From an uncultured Bacteroidota bacterium (lineage in GTDB: Bacteria > Bacteroidota > Bacteroidia > Flavobacteriales > Flavobacteriaceae), in the NCBI GenBank assembly GCA_902620455.1, contig CACNIG010000005.1, positions 1 to 64,000 of the forward strand: a stretch of DNA of 64,000 nt, written 5' to 3'. Position numbers and translations under genes: made by a program. The notes under the pieces are model-generated. The model was not told the DNA's origin, did not search any database, and worked only from the letters and a program-made list of their open reading frames with translations. This document shows positions 33,792-41,762 of the stretch, in pieces. Each line of letters begins with the position of its first letter. The first letter of the stretch is position 1.

Positions 33792-35278
33792 TAAAAAAAG
33801 TTCATAATCCCGATGTTTTAACATGTATTGCTAATTTAAGTAGTGATGAGGTGTTTACACCTCCATCTGTTGTAAATCAAATGTTAGATTCACTACCTAA
33901 GGAATTATGGAGTAATGAAAAAACTACTTTTCTTGACCCTGTTTCTAAATCAGGGGTTTTCCTTCGAGAAATCACCAAAAGATTGATTGATGGATTGGAA
34001 AGTAAGATTCCAAACCTTGAAAACAGAATAGAACATATTCTTCACTATCAAGTATTTGGAATAGGAATCACAGAACTTACTTCGCTTATCTCAAGAAGAA
34101 GCTTGTACTGTTCAAAATATGCTAATGGAAAATATTCTATTGTTCAATTTGATGATGAACAAGGAAACCTAAAGTATTTTAAGGCTGAACATGTCTGGGA
34201 AGGTGGGGTTTGTAGATACTGTGGAGTAAGTAAAGAAATTTATGACAGAGGGGATGAATTAGAGAATTACGCTTATTCATTCATTCATTCTGATAACCCT
34301 TTAAAATTATTTAATATGAAATTTGATGTAATCGTTGGTAATCCACCTTATCAAATGAGTGATGGAGGAGGAGGAGGAAGTGCTACTCCTCTATACCATA
34401 AGTTTATTGACACAGCTAAAAAATTAAATCCCAGGTTTTTAACTATGATTATCCCTTCAAGATGGTTTTCAGGAGGTAGAGGTTTAGATTCTTTTCGAGA
34501 AGAAATGTTAAAGGATAGAAGAATTTCTAAACTAGTAGATTTCCCACTTTCATCGGATTGTTTTCCGGGGGTTGAAATCAAAGGTGGGGTATGTTACTTT
34601 CTATGGGAAAAGGATTACAACGATAAATGTAATGTAGTAACCTTTAGAAATGGGGAATCTGACTCATATCTAAGATATTTAAATCAATTTGGAGATAACC
34701 TATTCATAAGGTTTAACAACTCCATTTCAATACTAGAAAAAGTTTTAAAGTTAAAAGAACCATCTTTTTCAAAGGTTGTAAGTAATCAAAAACCATTTGG
34801 TTTAAGAACATTTGAAAGGGGTTCAACGGTTCCATCCACTGGAAAAATAGAATTATTTACTAACAAAGGAGTTCAGTATGTATCAAAAGAAAAAGTAACT
34901 AAAAACCCTCATTGGATAAATGAGTTTAAAATCTTTATCACAATGGCGTATGGTGCTGGTGAGGATTTTCCTCACCAAATAATTAATAAACCTTTACTTG
35001 GAGGAAAGGATTCGTGTTGTACTGAAACCTATTTAGTTATTGGACCCTTTTCTTCTTTGGAAAGAACAAATAATGTAATTAGTTACATCAAAACGAAGTT
35101 TTTTAGATTTTGTGTTCTACAAATAAAAAACACTCAACATGCATCAAAATCAGTATATCGGTTTGTCCCTGAACAAAATTTTGATGAAGAATGGACAGAT
35201 GAAAAATTGTACAAAAAGTATGATTTAAATAAAGAAGAGATTGAATTTATAGAGAGTATGATAAGACCAATGGAATAA
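33788..35278 (+). CDS. Eco57I-like N6-adenine DNA methyltransferase with NPPY motif
   Basis: A 496-residue methyltransferase-like protein. The motif I position reads FLDPVSKSGVFL (residues 48-59), with Lys where a Gly is usual. It is followed by VFGIGITELTSLISRRSLYCSK (motif II region), a CRYCG cysteine pair (residues 142-146) and the catalytic motif IV, VIVGNPPYQMSDGGGGG (NPPY at about 185). The segment FLTMIIPSRWFSGGRGLD and a C-terminal target-recognition-like domain complete it. The fold matches the Eco57I-type family of adenine methylases found in restriction-modification systems. It overlaps the preceding half-methyltransferase by four bases and ends five bases before the helicase gene. 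Confidence 0.85.
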   Translation: MIKKVHNPDVLTCIANLSSDEVFTPPSVVNQMLDSLPKELWSNEKTTFLDPVSKSGVFLREITKRLIDGLESKIPNLENRIEHILHYQVFGIGITELTSLISRRSLYCSKYANGKYSIVQFDDEQGNLKYFKAEHVWEGGVCRYCGVSKEIYDRGDELENYAYSFIHSDNPLKLFNMKFDVIVGNPPYQMSDGGGGGSATPLYHKFIDTAKKLNPRFLTMIIPSRWFSGGRGLDSFREEMLKDRRISKLVDFPLSSDCFPGVEIKGGVCYFLWEKDYNDKCNVVTFRNGESDSYLRYLNQFGDNLFIRFNNSISILEKVLKLKEPSFSKVVSNQKPFGLRTFERGSTVPSTGKIELFTNKGVQYVSKEKVTKNPHWINEFKIFITMAYGAGEDFPHQIINKPLLGGKDSCCTETYLVIGPFSSLERTNNVISYIKTKFFRFCVLQIKNTQHASKSVYRFVPEQNFDEEWTDEKLYKKYDLNKEEIEFIESMIRPME

Positions 35279-35283
35279 AAATT

Positions 35284-37776
35284 ATGAGTAAAGAATTCTT
35301 CCCACCAAAACCAGAAGTAAATCCAACTATATATGGATATACTGAACTTTCAGCTGAATATGACGGTTTGATAAAGGTTGGATATACTGAGAGAACTACT
35401 TCTGAAAGAATGAAGGAACACTATCCAACAAAAGGACCTGATAGTTTAAAAAAATATAAAGTCCTTTTAGATGAATCCGCAATGAGAAACGATGGTACTC
35501 ACTTTAAAGACTATGATGTTCACAAAGTACTAAAAGAAAGAGGGTTTGAGAATGTTGGTGGTGAATGGTTTAGGGTCAGTGTTGATGAATTAAAATCTAT
35601 AATATTATCCCTTAAGGAAGGAATAGCTCTTGAGCTTTCCAGAACAAATAATTTCAAACCACGCCCTGAACAGGAAGAGGCAATCGACAGGACTTATAAT
35701 TACTTCAAACACTTCAAATCACAGGAAGGTAAACCACCTCATTTTTTATGGAATTGTAAAATGAGATTTGGAAAAACTTTCACCACATATAAACTTGCTC
35801 AAAAAATGGATTGGAGCAAGGTTTTAATATTAACTTTTAAGCCTGCAGTAGAAAATTCTTGGAGAGAGGATTTGAATACTCACGTTGATTTTGAGGGGTG
35901 GCAATTCATATCAAGAGGTGGAAAAAGTTATGATGAGATTGATAAATCAAAACCGTTCGTATGCTTTGCATCTTTTCAAGACTTTCTAGGCAAAAATCAG
36001 TTGGGGGGAATTAAATTAAAAAACCAGTGGGCTCATAAAGTTGATTGGGATTGTATTGTTTTAGATGAATATCATTACGGTTCATGGAGAGATACAGCTA
36101 AGGAATTATATGAAGCTGAGGATTTAAAAGATTTGAAAGAAGAGAGGTTGGATGAAATGGAGAATTGGGATGAGGATATTGTTCCACTTAAAACAAATGG
36201 TTTCTTGTACTTAAGTGGTACTCCATTTAGAGCAATAGAATCGGGTGAGTTTATAGAAGAGCAAATTTTTAATTGGACTTATTCAGATGAACAAGAAGCC
36301 AAAGAAAAATGGCAAGATGATGATAATCCATATGCATCTTTACCTAGGATGGTTATGATGACATACCAACTTCCTGACTCCATAACACAGTTCACAGATA
36401 GAGGTGAATTTGATGAATTTGATTTGAATATCTTTTTCTCTGCAGAGGGCGAGTATGAAGAATCAAAGTTCAAATATGAAAATGAAGTACAAAAATGGTT
36501 AAACTTAATTAGAGGAGCAGACTTTAATAGGCTTTATGATAGCTTAAAAATAGGTGCTAATAAAGCTTTTCTTCCGTTCTCACATACTGCATTGCTAAAT
36601 AACTTAAACCATACATTCTGGTTTTTACCATCTGTTTCTTCATGTTATGCTATGAAAAACTTGTTAGAACAACCTCAAAATGTGTTCTTTCATGAATTTG
36701 ATATTCTTGTAATTGCAGGAAAAAAAGTTGGTGTAGGGGTCAAATCACTAGAACCTGTAAGAAAAAGCATGCAGAATCCGCTAAAGACAAAATCAATTAC
36801 TTTGTCTTGTGGAAAGTTAACAACTGGAGTTACAGTAAAACCATGGAGTGGTTTATTCATGTTGAGAAATACTAGCTCTCCTGAAACTTATTTTCAAACT
36901 GCTTTTAGGGTGCAATCTCCATGGACAATTTCGAGTTCTGATAAAGACTCTCCCGATAAAAAAGAAATTGTAAAAGGAGAGTGTTATGTGTTCGACTTTG
37001 CACCTAATAGAGCTTTAAAATTAATTACAGACTATAGTTGTAGACTAGATGTTCGTGAAAATAATCCTGAACAAAAAGTACACGAGTTTATAAAATTCCT
37101 ACCAGTTTTATGCTTTGATGGCAGCTCAATGAAAGTTTTAAACTCTCAGGATGTTCTTGATATAGGAATGGTTGGAACCTCAGGAACTCAACTTGCTAAA
37201 AAATTCGAGAGTGCACGTCTAGTTCATGTAGATGACATGACTCTAAAAAGGCTTATGCAAAATCAAAAGGCAATGGATATTCTCATGAAAATTGAGGGAT
37301 TTAGAAGTTTAAATACAGATTTAGAAAAAATAATTAATAAATCAGAAAAAATTAAAAAATTAAAAAAGGAACCTTCAGATGATGATAATAAGAAAAAAAA
37401 GAGAGAAATATCTCAAGAAGAGAGAGAGCAAAGAAGCTTAAGAAAACAAATACAAGAGAAGCTTCAAAAATTTATTACCAGAATACCAGTATTTATGTAT
37501 CTAACTGATTATCGTGAAAGAACATTAGATGATGTTATTACTCAGCTTGAACCAGCTTTATTTAAAAAGGTAACAAGTCTATCAGTTAGTGATTTTGAAT
37601 TACTTCGAGAAATAGGATTATTTAATAGTAGTGAGCTCAATAGTTCTGTATTTTCATTTAAAAGATATGAGGACTCTTCTCTGTCCTACACAGGTGTATG
37701 GAAACATAAAAATGAGGACATTGGTCTTTTTAATACTGTAATTAGTAGTGAAGAGTTTAAAGGAGAAACTGATTAA
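35284..37776 (+). CDS. SF2 helicase with N-terminal GIY-YIG-like region (restriction subunit candidate)
   Basis: An 830-residue protein with two parts. Residues 16-115 resemble the GIY-YIG/T5orf172 nuclease fold: IYGYTEL, then LIKVGYTERTTSERMKEH with the Arg, and GGEWFRVS with a candidate catalytic Glu. The rest is a superfamily 2 helicase/translocase: RPEQEEAI, Walker A KMRFGKTFTT (Lys164), ILTFKPAVENSW, Walker B variant VLDEYHYG (residues 259-266), LSGTPFRAI, and motifs V/VI LTTGVTVKPWSGLFML and QTAFRVQSPW. The C-terminal third is Lys/Glu-rich with a coiled segment (about 680-725). No PD-(D/E)XK nuclease was found, so the GIY-YIG-like region is the probable cutter. Position after two methyltransferases supports a restriction role; activity is inference. 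Confidence 0.82.
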   Translation: MSKEFFPPKPEVNPTIYGYTELSAEYDGLIKVGYTERTTSERMKEHYPTKGPDSLKKYKVLLDESAMRNDGTHFKDYDVHKVLKERGFENVGGEWFRVSVDELKSIILSLKEGIALELSRTNNFKPRPEQEEAIDRTYNYFKHFKSQEGKPPHFLWNCKMRFGKTFTTYKLAQKMDWSKVLILTFKPAVENSWREDLNTHVDFEGWQFISRGGKSYDEIDKSKPFVCFASFQDFLGKNQLGGIKLKNQWAHKVDWDCIVLDEYHYGSWRDTAKELYEAEDLKDLKEERLDEMENWDEDIVPLKTNGFLYLSGTPFRAIESGEFIEEQIFNWTYSDEQEAKEKWQDDDNPYASLPRMVMMTYQLPDSITQFTDRGEFDEFDLNIFFSAEGEYEESKFKYENEVQKWLNLIRGADFNRLYDSLKIGANKAFLPFSHTALLNNLNHTFWFLPSVSSCYAMKNLLEQPQNVFFHEFDILVIAGKKVGVGVKSLEPVRKSMQNPLKTKSITLSCGKLTTGVTVKPWSGLFMLRNTSSPETYFQTAFRVQSPWTISSSDKDSPDKKEIVKGECYVFDFAPNRALKLITDYSCRLDVRENNPEQKVHEFIKFLPVLCFDGSSMKVLNSQDVLDIGMVGTSGTQLAKKFESARLVHVDDMTLKRLMQNQKAMDILMKIEGFRSLNTDLEKIINKSEKIKKLKKEPSDDDNKKKKREISQEEREQRSLRKQIQEKLQKFITRIPVFMYLTDYRERTLDDVITQLEPALFKKVTSLSVSDFELLREIGLFNSSELNSSVFSFKRYEDSSLSYTGVWKHKNEDIGLFNTVISSEEFKGETD

Positions 37777-37794
37777 TAGGCTGAAGTTATAGAG

Positions 37795-38151
37795 ATGAAA
37801 GTGGTTCAATATCAAAATTTTGGAAAATCAATAGAATCAATTCCTAATTCAAAAGGCAACATAGATATGCAGATGTTCTTTTCAGTTTATGAGCTTGATA
37901 ATGGAAAAACAATTTGCTTAGAAACAATTAAGTATTTTAATGAAGAAAAAAGTGAGTTTGAATGGGGAGAGTTTTCAGATTGTGTTAAACATAATTGTAT
38001 TTATCTAGAACACTTCAAGTTTGGAGATGAATTTCATGAATGGTTTGATAAAACACCAAAATGGACTCCTGAAACAAAATGGCCAAATAGCGATGAAGAA
38101 GCTTTAGTAATAAATTTTTATGAGAACAAAATCAAAGTCAGTGAAAATTAA
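37795..38151 (+). CDS. Small protein of unknown function in the island
   Basis: Not recognised. A 118-residue soluble, acidic protein rich in Phe, Trp and Glu (for example FEWGEFSDCV, EFHEWFDKTPKW, ETKWPNSDEE), without signal peptide or membrane segment. It starts 18 bases after the helicase gene and its 3' end overlaps the next small gene by 32 bases, so it belongs to the same operon. An immunity, inhibitor or specificity role is possible but nothing in the sequence shows it. Confidence 0.6.
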   Translation: MKVVQYQNFGKSIESIPNSKGNIDMQMFFSVYELDNGKTICLETIKYFNEEKSEFEWGEFSDCVKHNCIYLEHFKFGDEFHEWFDKTPKWTPETKWPNSDEEALVINFYENKIKVSEN

Positions 38152-38455
38152 TGAAAAAGAATTTATAAAGAAGTTTAAGTCCTTTTCTAAACATCAAACA
38201 TGGACAAAAGACAAACATGATAAGAAAGAAGAGCTTTTTTCTTTTATAAGTGAATTTGAAAACATACAATTCCTGATTAATTATCACAATAATCCTTTTG
38301 GATTTTCTCAAAAATCTTGGGAGCTTAAAAAATATAAAGTTCCCCACAATAAATTAGGTCATTTGAAGAAATACAGAGACATGAAAGTTTTGTTATTGAA
38401 CATTGGTAAAAAAAACATGTTTAAATTAGAAATAATAGCCCTTCCTATTGAGTAA
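38120..38455 (+). CDS. Small basic protein of unknown function, last gene of the island
   Basis: Not recognised. A 111-residue, strongly basic protein (many Lys, with a KKFKSFSKHQTWTKDKHDKK stretch near the N-terminus), predicted cytoplasmic. It overlaps the preceding acidic protein gene by 32 bases. The opposite charge of the two neighbours would suit a complex, but that is speculation. It ends 86 bases before the second tRNA-Leu-like repeat. Confidence 0.55.
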   Translation: MRTKSKSVKINEKEFIKKFKSFSKHQTWTKDKHDKKEELFSFISEFENIQFLINYHNNPFGFSQKSWELKKYKVPHNKLGHLKKYRDMKVLLLNIGKKNMFKLEIIALPIE

Positions 38456-38540
38456 CCAGTTTCTTTTAACAAATGTAATTTTTTGAGTTATTGATTTTAA
38501 TTTAATATATACAGTATATGATAAATATATCAATTGTATA

Positions 38541-38615
38541 GATTCGAGTCCCACCTCAAATACTTAAAGAAATCGTAAAAGACTATATTAAGTTTGTTGT
38601 GATTTTTTTATTACC
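38541..38615 (+). repeat. Direct repeat B (attR-like): partial tRNA-Leu 3' end plus terminator
   Basis: Starting GATTCGAGTCCCACCTC, this is a diverged copy of the tRNA-Leu(UAA) T arm, acceptor end and downstream terminator at 32765-32841. The rest of a tRNA is absent upstream, where instead there is an AT-rich stretch with the palindrome ATATAC-A-GTATAT (38507-38519). It cannot encode a functional tRNA. Confidence 0.75.
38571..38610 (+). terminator. Second copy of the tRNA-Leu terminator
   Basis: Arms AATCGTAA and TTGTGATT pair fully if two G-T wobbles are allowed, followed by a T run. Changes in the right arm relative to the first copy keep the pairing, so it may still end transcription of the island operon. 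Confidence 0.6.
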
Positions 38616-38659
38616 CCCTAAATCAATTTTATAACTTGTAACAATGAAAAAACCCTTAT

Positions 38660-39790
38660 ATGAAAATTGATGGTGTAGAAGTTTCCTGGTTTGCCCCGCT
38701 GTGTGATGGAGATGATGATTTTTTAGGGAATCGGAATCCAGCCTATAAAAGTAGCTGGGAAAACACATCAAAAATTATAAAAACGGCTGATGAATTAGGT
38801 TTCAGAAATGTTCTTTGTCCCTCGTCTTACCAAGTTGGTCAAGACACACTTTCATATGTGGCTGGTATGGCCACCGTTACAAAGCAAATAAATTTTTTAG
38901 CAGCTGTTCGTTGTGGTGAATTACACCCTCCAATGCTAGCTAGAACTATTTCCACTTTAGACCATATGCTTAAAGGTCGACTTACTATCAATATTATATC
39001 TTCTGACTTGCCAGGAGTAAAACTCTCTTCATCAGAGCGATATGCTCGATCACGAGAAGTCATAGAAATTCTTAAACAATCATGGACACAAGACAGAATT
39101 GAGTTTAATGGTAAATACTATCAACTAAGTTTGCCAACAGATCCTGTAAAACCATATCAACAAAATGGAGGTCCGCTGCTTTATTTTGGTGGCTATTCAC
39201 CTGATGGTGTTGATTTGTGCGCCGAACATTGTGATGTTTATTTAATGTGGCCTGAAACAGAACAAAAACTTCAAGGGCTAATGAACGACATGACAAATAG
39301 AGCCTCAGATTATGAGCGTACGGTTCAGTTTGGACTTCGAGTACATGTAATAGTTAGGGAGACAGAGAAAGAGGCAAGATCCTATGCTAATAACTTACTT
39401 TCAAAATTGGATTTGGATTTAGGAAAAGATATTAGAAACAGAGCACAGGATGCGACTTCTTTAGGAGTATCTCGACAAGCTATACTAAGAGAAGAAGCTG
39501 ATAATCAACATTATGTAGAACCAAATTTATGGACAGGAATTGGACTTGCAAGGTCTGGATGTGGTGCAGCTATTGTTGGAGATCCAGATCAAGTCTTGGC
39601 AAAAATCAATAGATATATGGATATGGGAATAAGATCATTTATATTTTCAGGATATCCACACCATCAAGAGTGTGAATTATTTGCAAAATATGTTTTACCG
39701 CACATTAAAACAGTTTCTCTTCCAGAAGTTTTTGGAAGACGTCCTAAAAAAACACCTAACAGCCCTTTAGGCAATGGATTTAGAAAATAA
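38660..39790 (+). CDS. LLM-class FMNH2-dependent monooxygenase, alkanesulfonate monooxygenase-like
   Basis: A 376-residue luciferase-like (LLM) flavin monooxygenase. It shows the family's TIM-barrel progression: VSWFAPLCDGDD, ELGFRNVLCPSSY, NFLAAVRCGELHPPMLARTISTLDHMLKGRL split over two strands, NIISSDLPG, RYARSREVIEILK and LLYFGGYSPDG. The layout is closest in character to SsuD-type enzymes, which cleave alkanesulfonates to aldehyde and sulfite using reduced FMN from a partner reductase. No ssuE-like reductase or ABC transporter is adjacent; a sodium/solute symporter follows by three bases. Substrate is inferred, not shown. The gene starts 44 bases after the island's right-hand repeat. Confidence 0.83.
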   Translation: MKIDGVEVSWFAPLCDGDDDFLGNRNPAYKSSWENTSKIIKTADELGFRNVLCPSSYQVGQDTLSYVAGMATVTKQINFLAAVRCGELHPPMLARTISTLDHMLKGRLTINIISSDLPGVKLSSSERYARSREVIEILKQSWTQDRIEFNGKYYQLSLPTDPVKPYQQNGGPLLYFGGYSPDGVDLCAEHCDVYLMWPETEQKLQGLMNDMTNRASDYERTVQFGLRVHVIVRETEKEARSYANNLLSKLDLDLGKDIRNRAQDATSLGVSRQAILREEADNQHYVEPNLWTGIGLARSGCGAAIVGDPDQVLAKINRYMDMGIRSFIFSGYPHHQECELFAKYVLPHIKTVSLPEVFGRRPKKTPNSPLGNGFRK

Positions 39791-39793
39791 GAT

Positions 39794-41335
39794 ATGCTAG
39801 ACTTTATAATTGTTCTGTTTTATTTTTTCGTAATTATGCTAGTAGCTCTTCGTGGAAAAATCAAAGCAGACAGCTCAGCGGAAGAATATTTTTTAAGCTC
39901 AAGAAACCTTCCCTGGTATTCCGTTGCTCTCTCAACTATTGCAACAAATATTCAAGGATACCAATTTCTTGGTATGATGGGTTCTGCATATTTATTTGGA
40001 CTAGCTCAAGCTAATCTTGAAATAAATGCAATTCAAGGAATATTAATTGGAGCTTTCGTCTTTGTTCCCCTTTTTTTACGTGAAAAAATTATGACAATAA
40101 CACAGTTTATTGCAAAAAAGCTTGGACAGAGAATAGCGTTGTTTTATTCAATTGCTAACATAGCCTTGTTCGCAACAGTTACAATTGGGGCAGCTCTTTT
40201 TTGGGGAGCATATGCTGCAGAACTTGTTTTTGGGGAGCAATTAACGGTTTTGCACTCAAATAGAATAGTTAGAATAGCAATATTGATTTTAATACTAGGA
40301 ATATTTTCAGCTATATATACTTATTTAGGTGGTTTAAGTGCAGTGGTTAAAACAGATATTATACAATTTAGCGTGTTAATTATTGGTGGAATTGTGGTTT
40401 GTTTTACAGCAGTAAATCAATTAGGCGGATGGGAACAAATTTATATAAAAACACCAGAGAGAATGCATCTACATTTACCTTCAGATCATCCAACTTTACC
40501 ATGGACTCATTTATTCGGATTATTCTTACTTAATATAAACTATTGGTGTGCTAATCAAACAGTAATGCAAAGAGCATTAGCTGCTAAAAGTGTTGCACAC
40601 GCCCAAGCAGGTTTATTGGCTGGTGGCTTAATAAAATATTTGATGGCTATAATTATTATTATTCCTGGAATAGCACTTTATGGTATTTTAGGTGATACTT
40701 TAGGCGAGCCTGACATGGCATTTCCATACATTGTAAATACCTATCTTCCAGTAGGAATTAAAGGCATTATACTTTGTGGACTATTCGCCTCCCTAATGAG
40801 TACTGTTGATTCAACTTTTAATTCACTAGCTACTTTGTGGTCAACAGATATTTATTCAAAATACATAAATAAAAAAGCGAGCGATCAAGAAAAAATTAAA
40901 GCTGGACAAAAGGCTATTTTATTTAGTTTAGGAACAGCACTAATAATGGGAATGGTTTTATTGTACTTAAAATTTGATGATCCTAATTCAGCATTTACAC
41001 ATACCCTAAATAATCTAAGATATTATATAAATTGCGGAATAGTAGTGCTAATTTGTAGTGCAGTTATTTTAACAAAGCCAAGACAAGAAATTGTTCTATT
41101 TGCTTTTATTGTGACACTTCCTGTAAATATATCACTGCAGATTTTTTTACCGGAAATGAATTATTTTGTGAGAGCTTTTTGGGTTATCCTAATAGGCTTA
41201 TTATTGACAACCCTAGCCAGCAGGGGGCGATTCAACTCCTTATTATCATTATTTAGACCAGCAAATAATTTGACCAGAAATTTTGGCTGGGCATTAGCCA
41301 TTAGCCTTATTTTACTACATATAATTTTCCATTAA
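39794..41335 (+). CDS. Sodium/solute symporter (SSS family)
   Basis: An inner-membrane symporter of 513 residues with about 13-14 hydrophobic segments. Family landmarks include SAEEYFLSSRNLPWYSVALSTIATNI near the N-terminus (split over the first loop), YTYLGGLSAVVKTDIIQF, and the LFASLMSTVDSTFNSLATLWSTDIY signature with sodium-site Ser/Thr residues. Co-directional and three bases after the LLM monooxygenase, so it probably imports that enzyme's substrate with Na+. The ligand cannot be read from sequence. Confidence 0.88.
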   Translation: MLDFIIVLFYFFVIMLVALRGKIKADSSAEEYFLSSRNLPWYSVALSTIATNIQGYQFLGMMGSAYLFGLAQANLEINAIQGILIGAFVFVPLFLREKIMTITQFIAKKLGQRIALFYSIANIALFATVTIGAALFWGAYAAELVFGEQLTVLHSNRIVRIAILILILGIFSAIYTYLGGLSAVVKTDIIQFSVLIIGGIVVCFTAVNQLGGWEQIYIKTPERMHLHLPSDHPTLPWTHLFGLFLLNINYWCANQTVMQRALAAKSVAHAQAGLLAGGLIKYLMAIIIIIPGIALYGILGDTLGEPDMAFPYIVNTYLPVGIKGIILCGLFASLMSTVDSTFNSLATLWSTDIYSKYINKKASDQEKIKAGQKAILFSLGTALIMGMVLLYLKFDDPNSAFTHTLNNLRYYINCGIVVLICSAVILTKPRQEIVLFAFIVTLPVNISLQIFLPEMNYFVRAFWVILIGLLLTTLASRGRFNSLLSLFRPANNLTRNFGWALAISLILLHIIFH

Positions 41336-41344
41336 AAGCTTTGT

Positions 41345-41752
41345 CTAACTTAGATATGTAAAAGAAATATTTTTCTCTACATTTTCGGATAATGTATGAT
41401 GGACTGGACAATTATAAGCTGCTTTTTCTAGAACAATTTTAGTTCTAGAGTCGTATTCTCTTGGGAAAGTTAAATCAATATCAATTTTTGCAATTCTCCT
41501 AGGATTTTTTCCCATTGTTTTTTTAACAACTGCAGTAGTGCCTTTAATATCAATATCATCCCTTTCAACAGCAATTGCCATAATAGTTAATATACAACTT
41601 GCTAAAGCAGTACATACCATATCTGTAGGAGAAAATTTCTCTCCAAGTCCATGATTATCTTTTGGGGCATCCGTAATTATTTTAGATCCAGAGTCTAAAT
41701 GTATTGCAGTTGTTCTTAGATCTCCTTTGTATTTAATTTCAAATGTGTTCAT
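41345..41752 (-). CDS. OsmC/Ohr-family peroxide-defence protein
   Basis: A 135-residue OsmC-fold protein; the family reduces organic hydroperoxides with a Cys pair. The first Cys lies in SPTDMVCTALASCILTIMAI and the second in the C-terminal YNCPVHHTLSEN, the canonical spacing. The N-terminal strand region DAPKDNHGLGEKFSPTDMV matches OsmC rather than Ohr. First gene downstream of the DinB-like gene on the minus strand, nine bases from the convergent symporter. Confidence 0.9.
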   Translation of the reverse strand: MNTFEIKYKGDLRTTAIHLDSGSKIITDAPKDNHGLGEKFSPTDMVCTALASCILTIMAIAVERDDIDIKGTTAVVKKTMGKNPRRIAKIDIDLTFPREYDSRTKIVLEKAAYNCPVHHTLSENVEKNISFTYLS

Positions 41753-41762
41753 AATATGATTT

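Larger units (their letters stand above)
32787..38615. mobile_element. Putative tRNA-Leu-integrated genomic island carrying a restriction-modification-like module
   Basis: The 5.8 kb between the end of tRNA-Leu(UAA) and the second copy of its 3' end encodes six same-strand genes, all apparently accessory: a small repeat protein, two methyltransferase-like proteins, a GIY-YIG/helicase protein and two unknown small proteins. The flanking imperfect direct repeat and tRNA target are the evidence for an inserted island. There is no integrase, transposase or origin in it, and the repeats have diverged, so it is either old and immobile or was moved by enzymes encoded elsewhere. The exact right border is uncertain. 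Confidence 0.65.

Noticed and set aside
38541-38615. A second tRNA-Leu gene
   Set aside because: Only the T arm and acceptor 3' side are present and they are mutated; no anticodon or D arm upstream.
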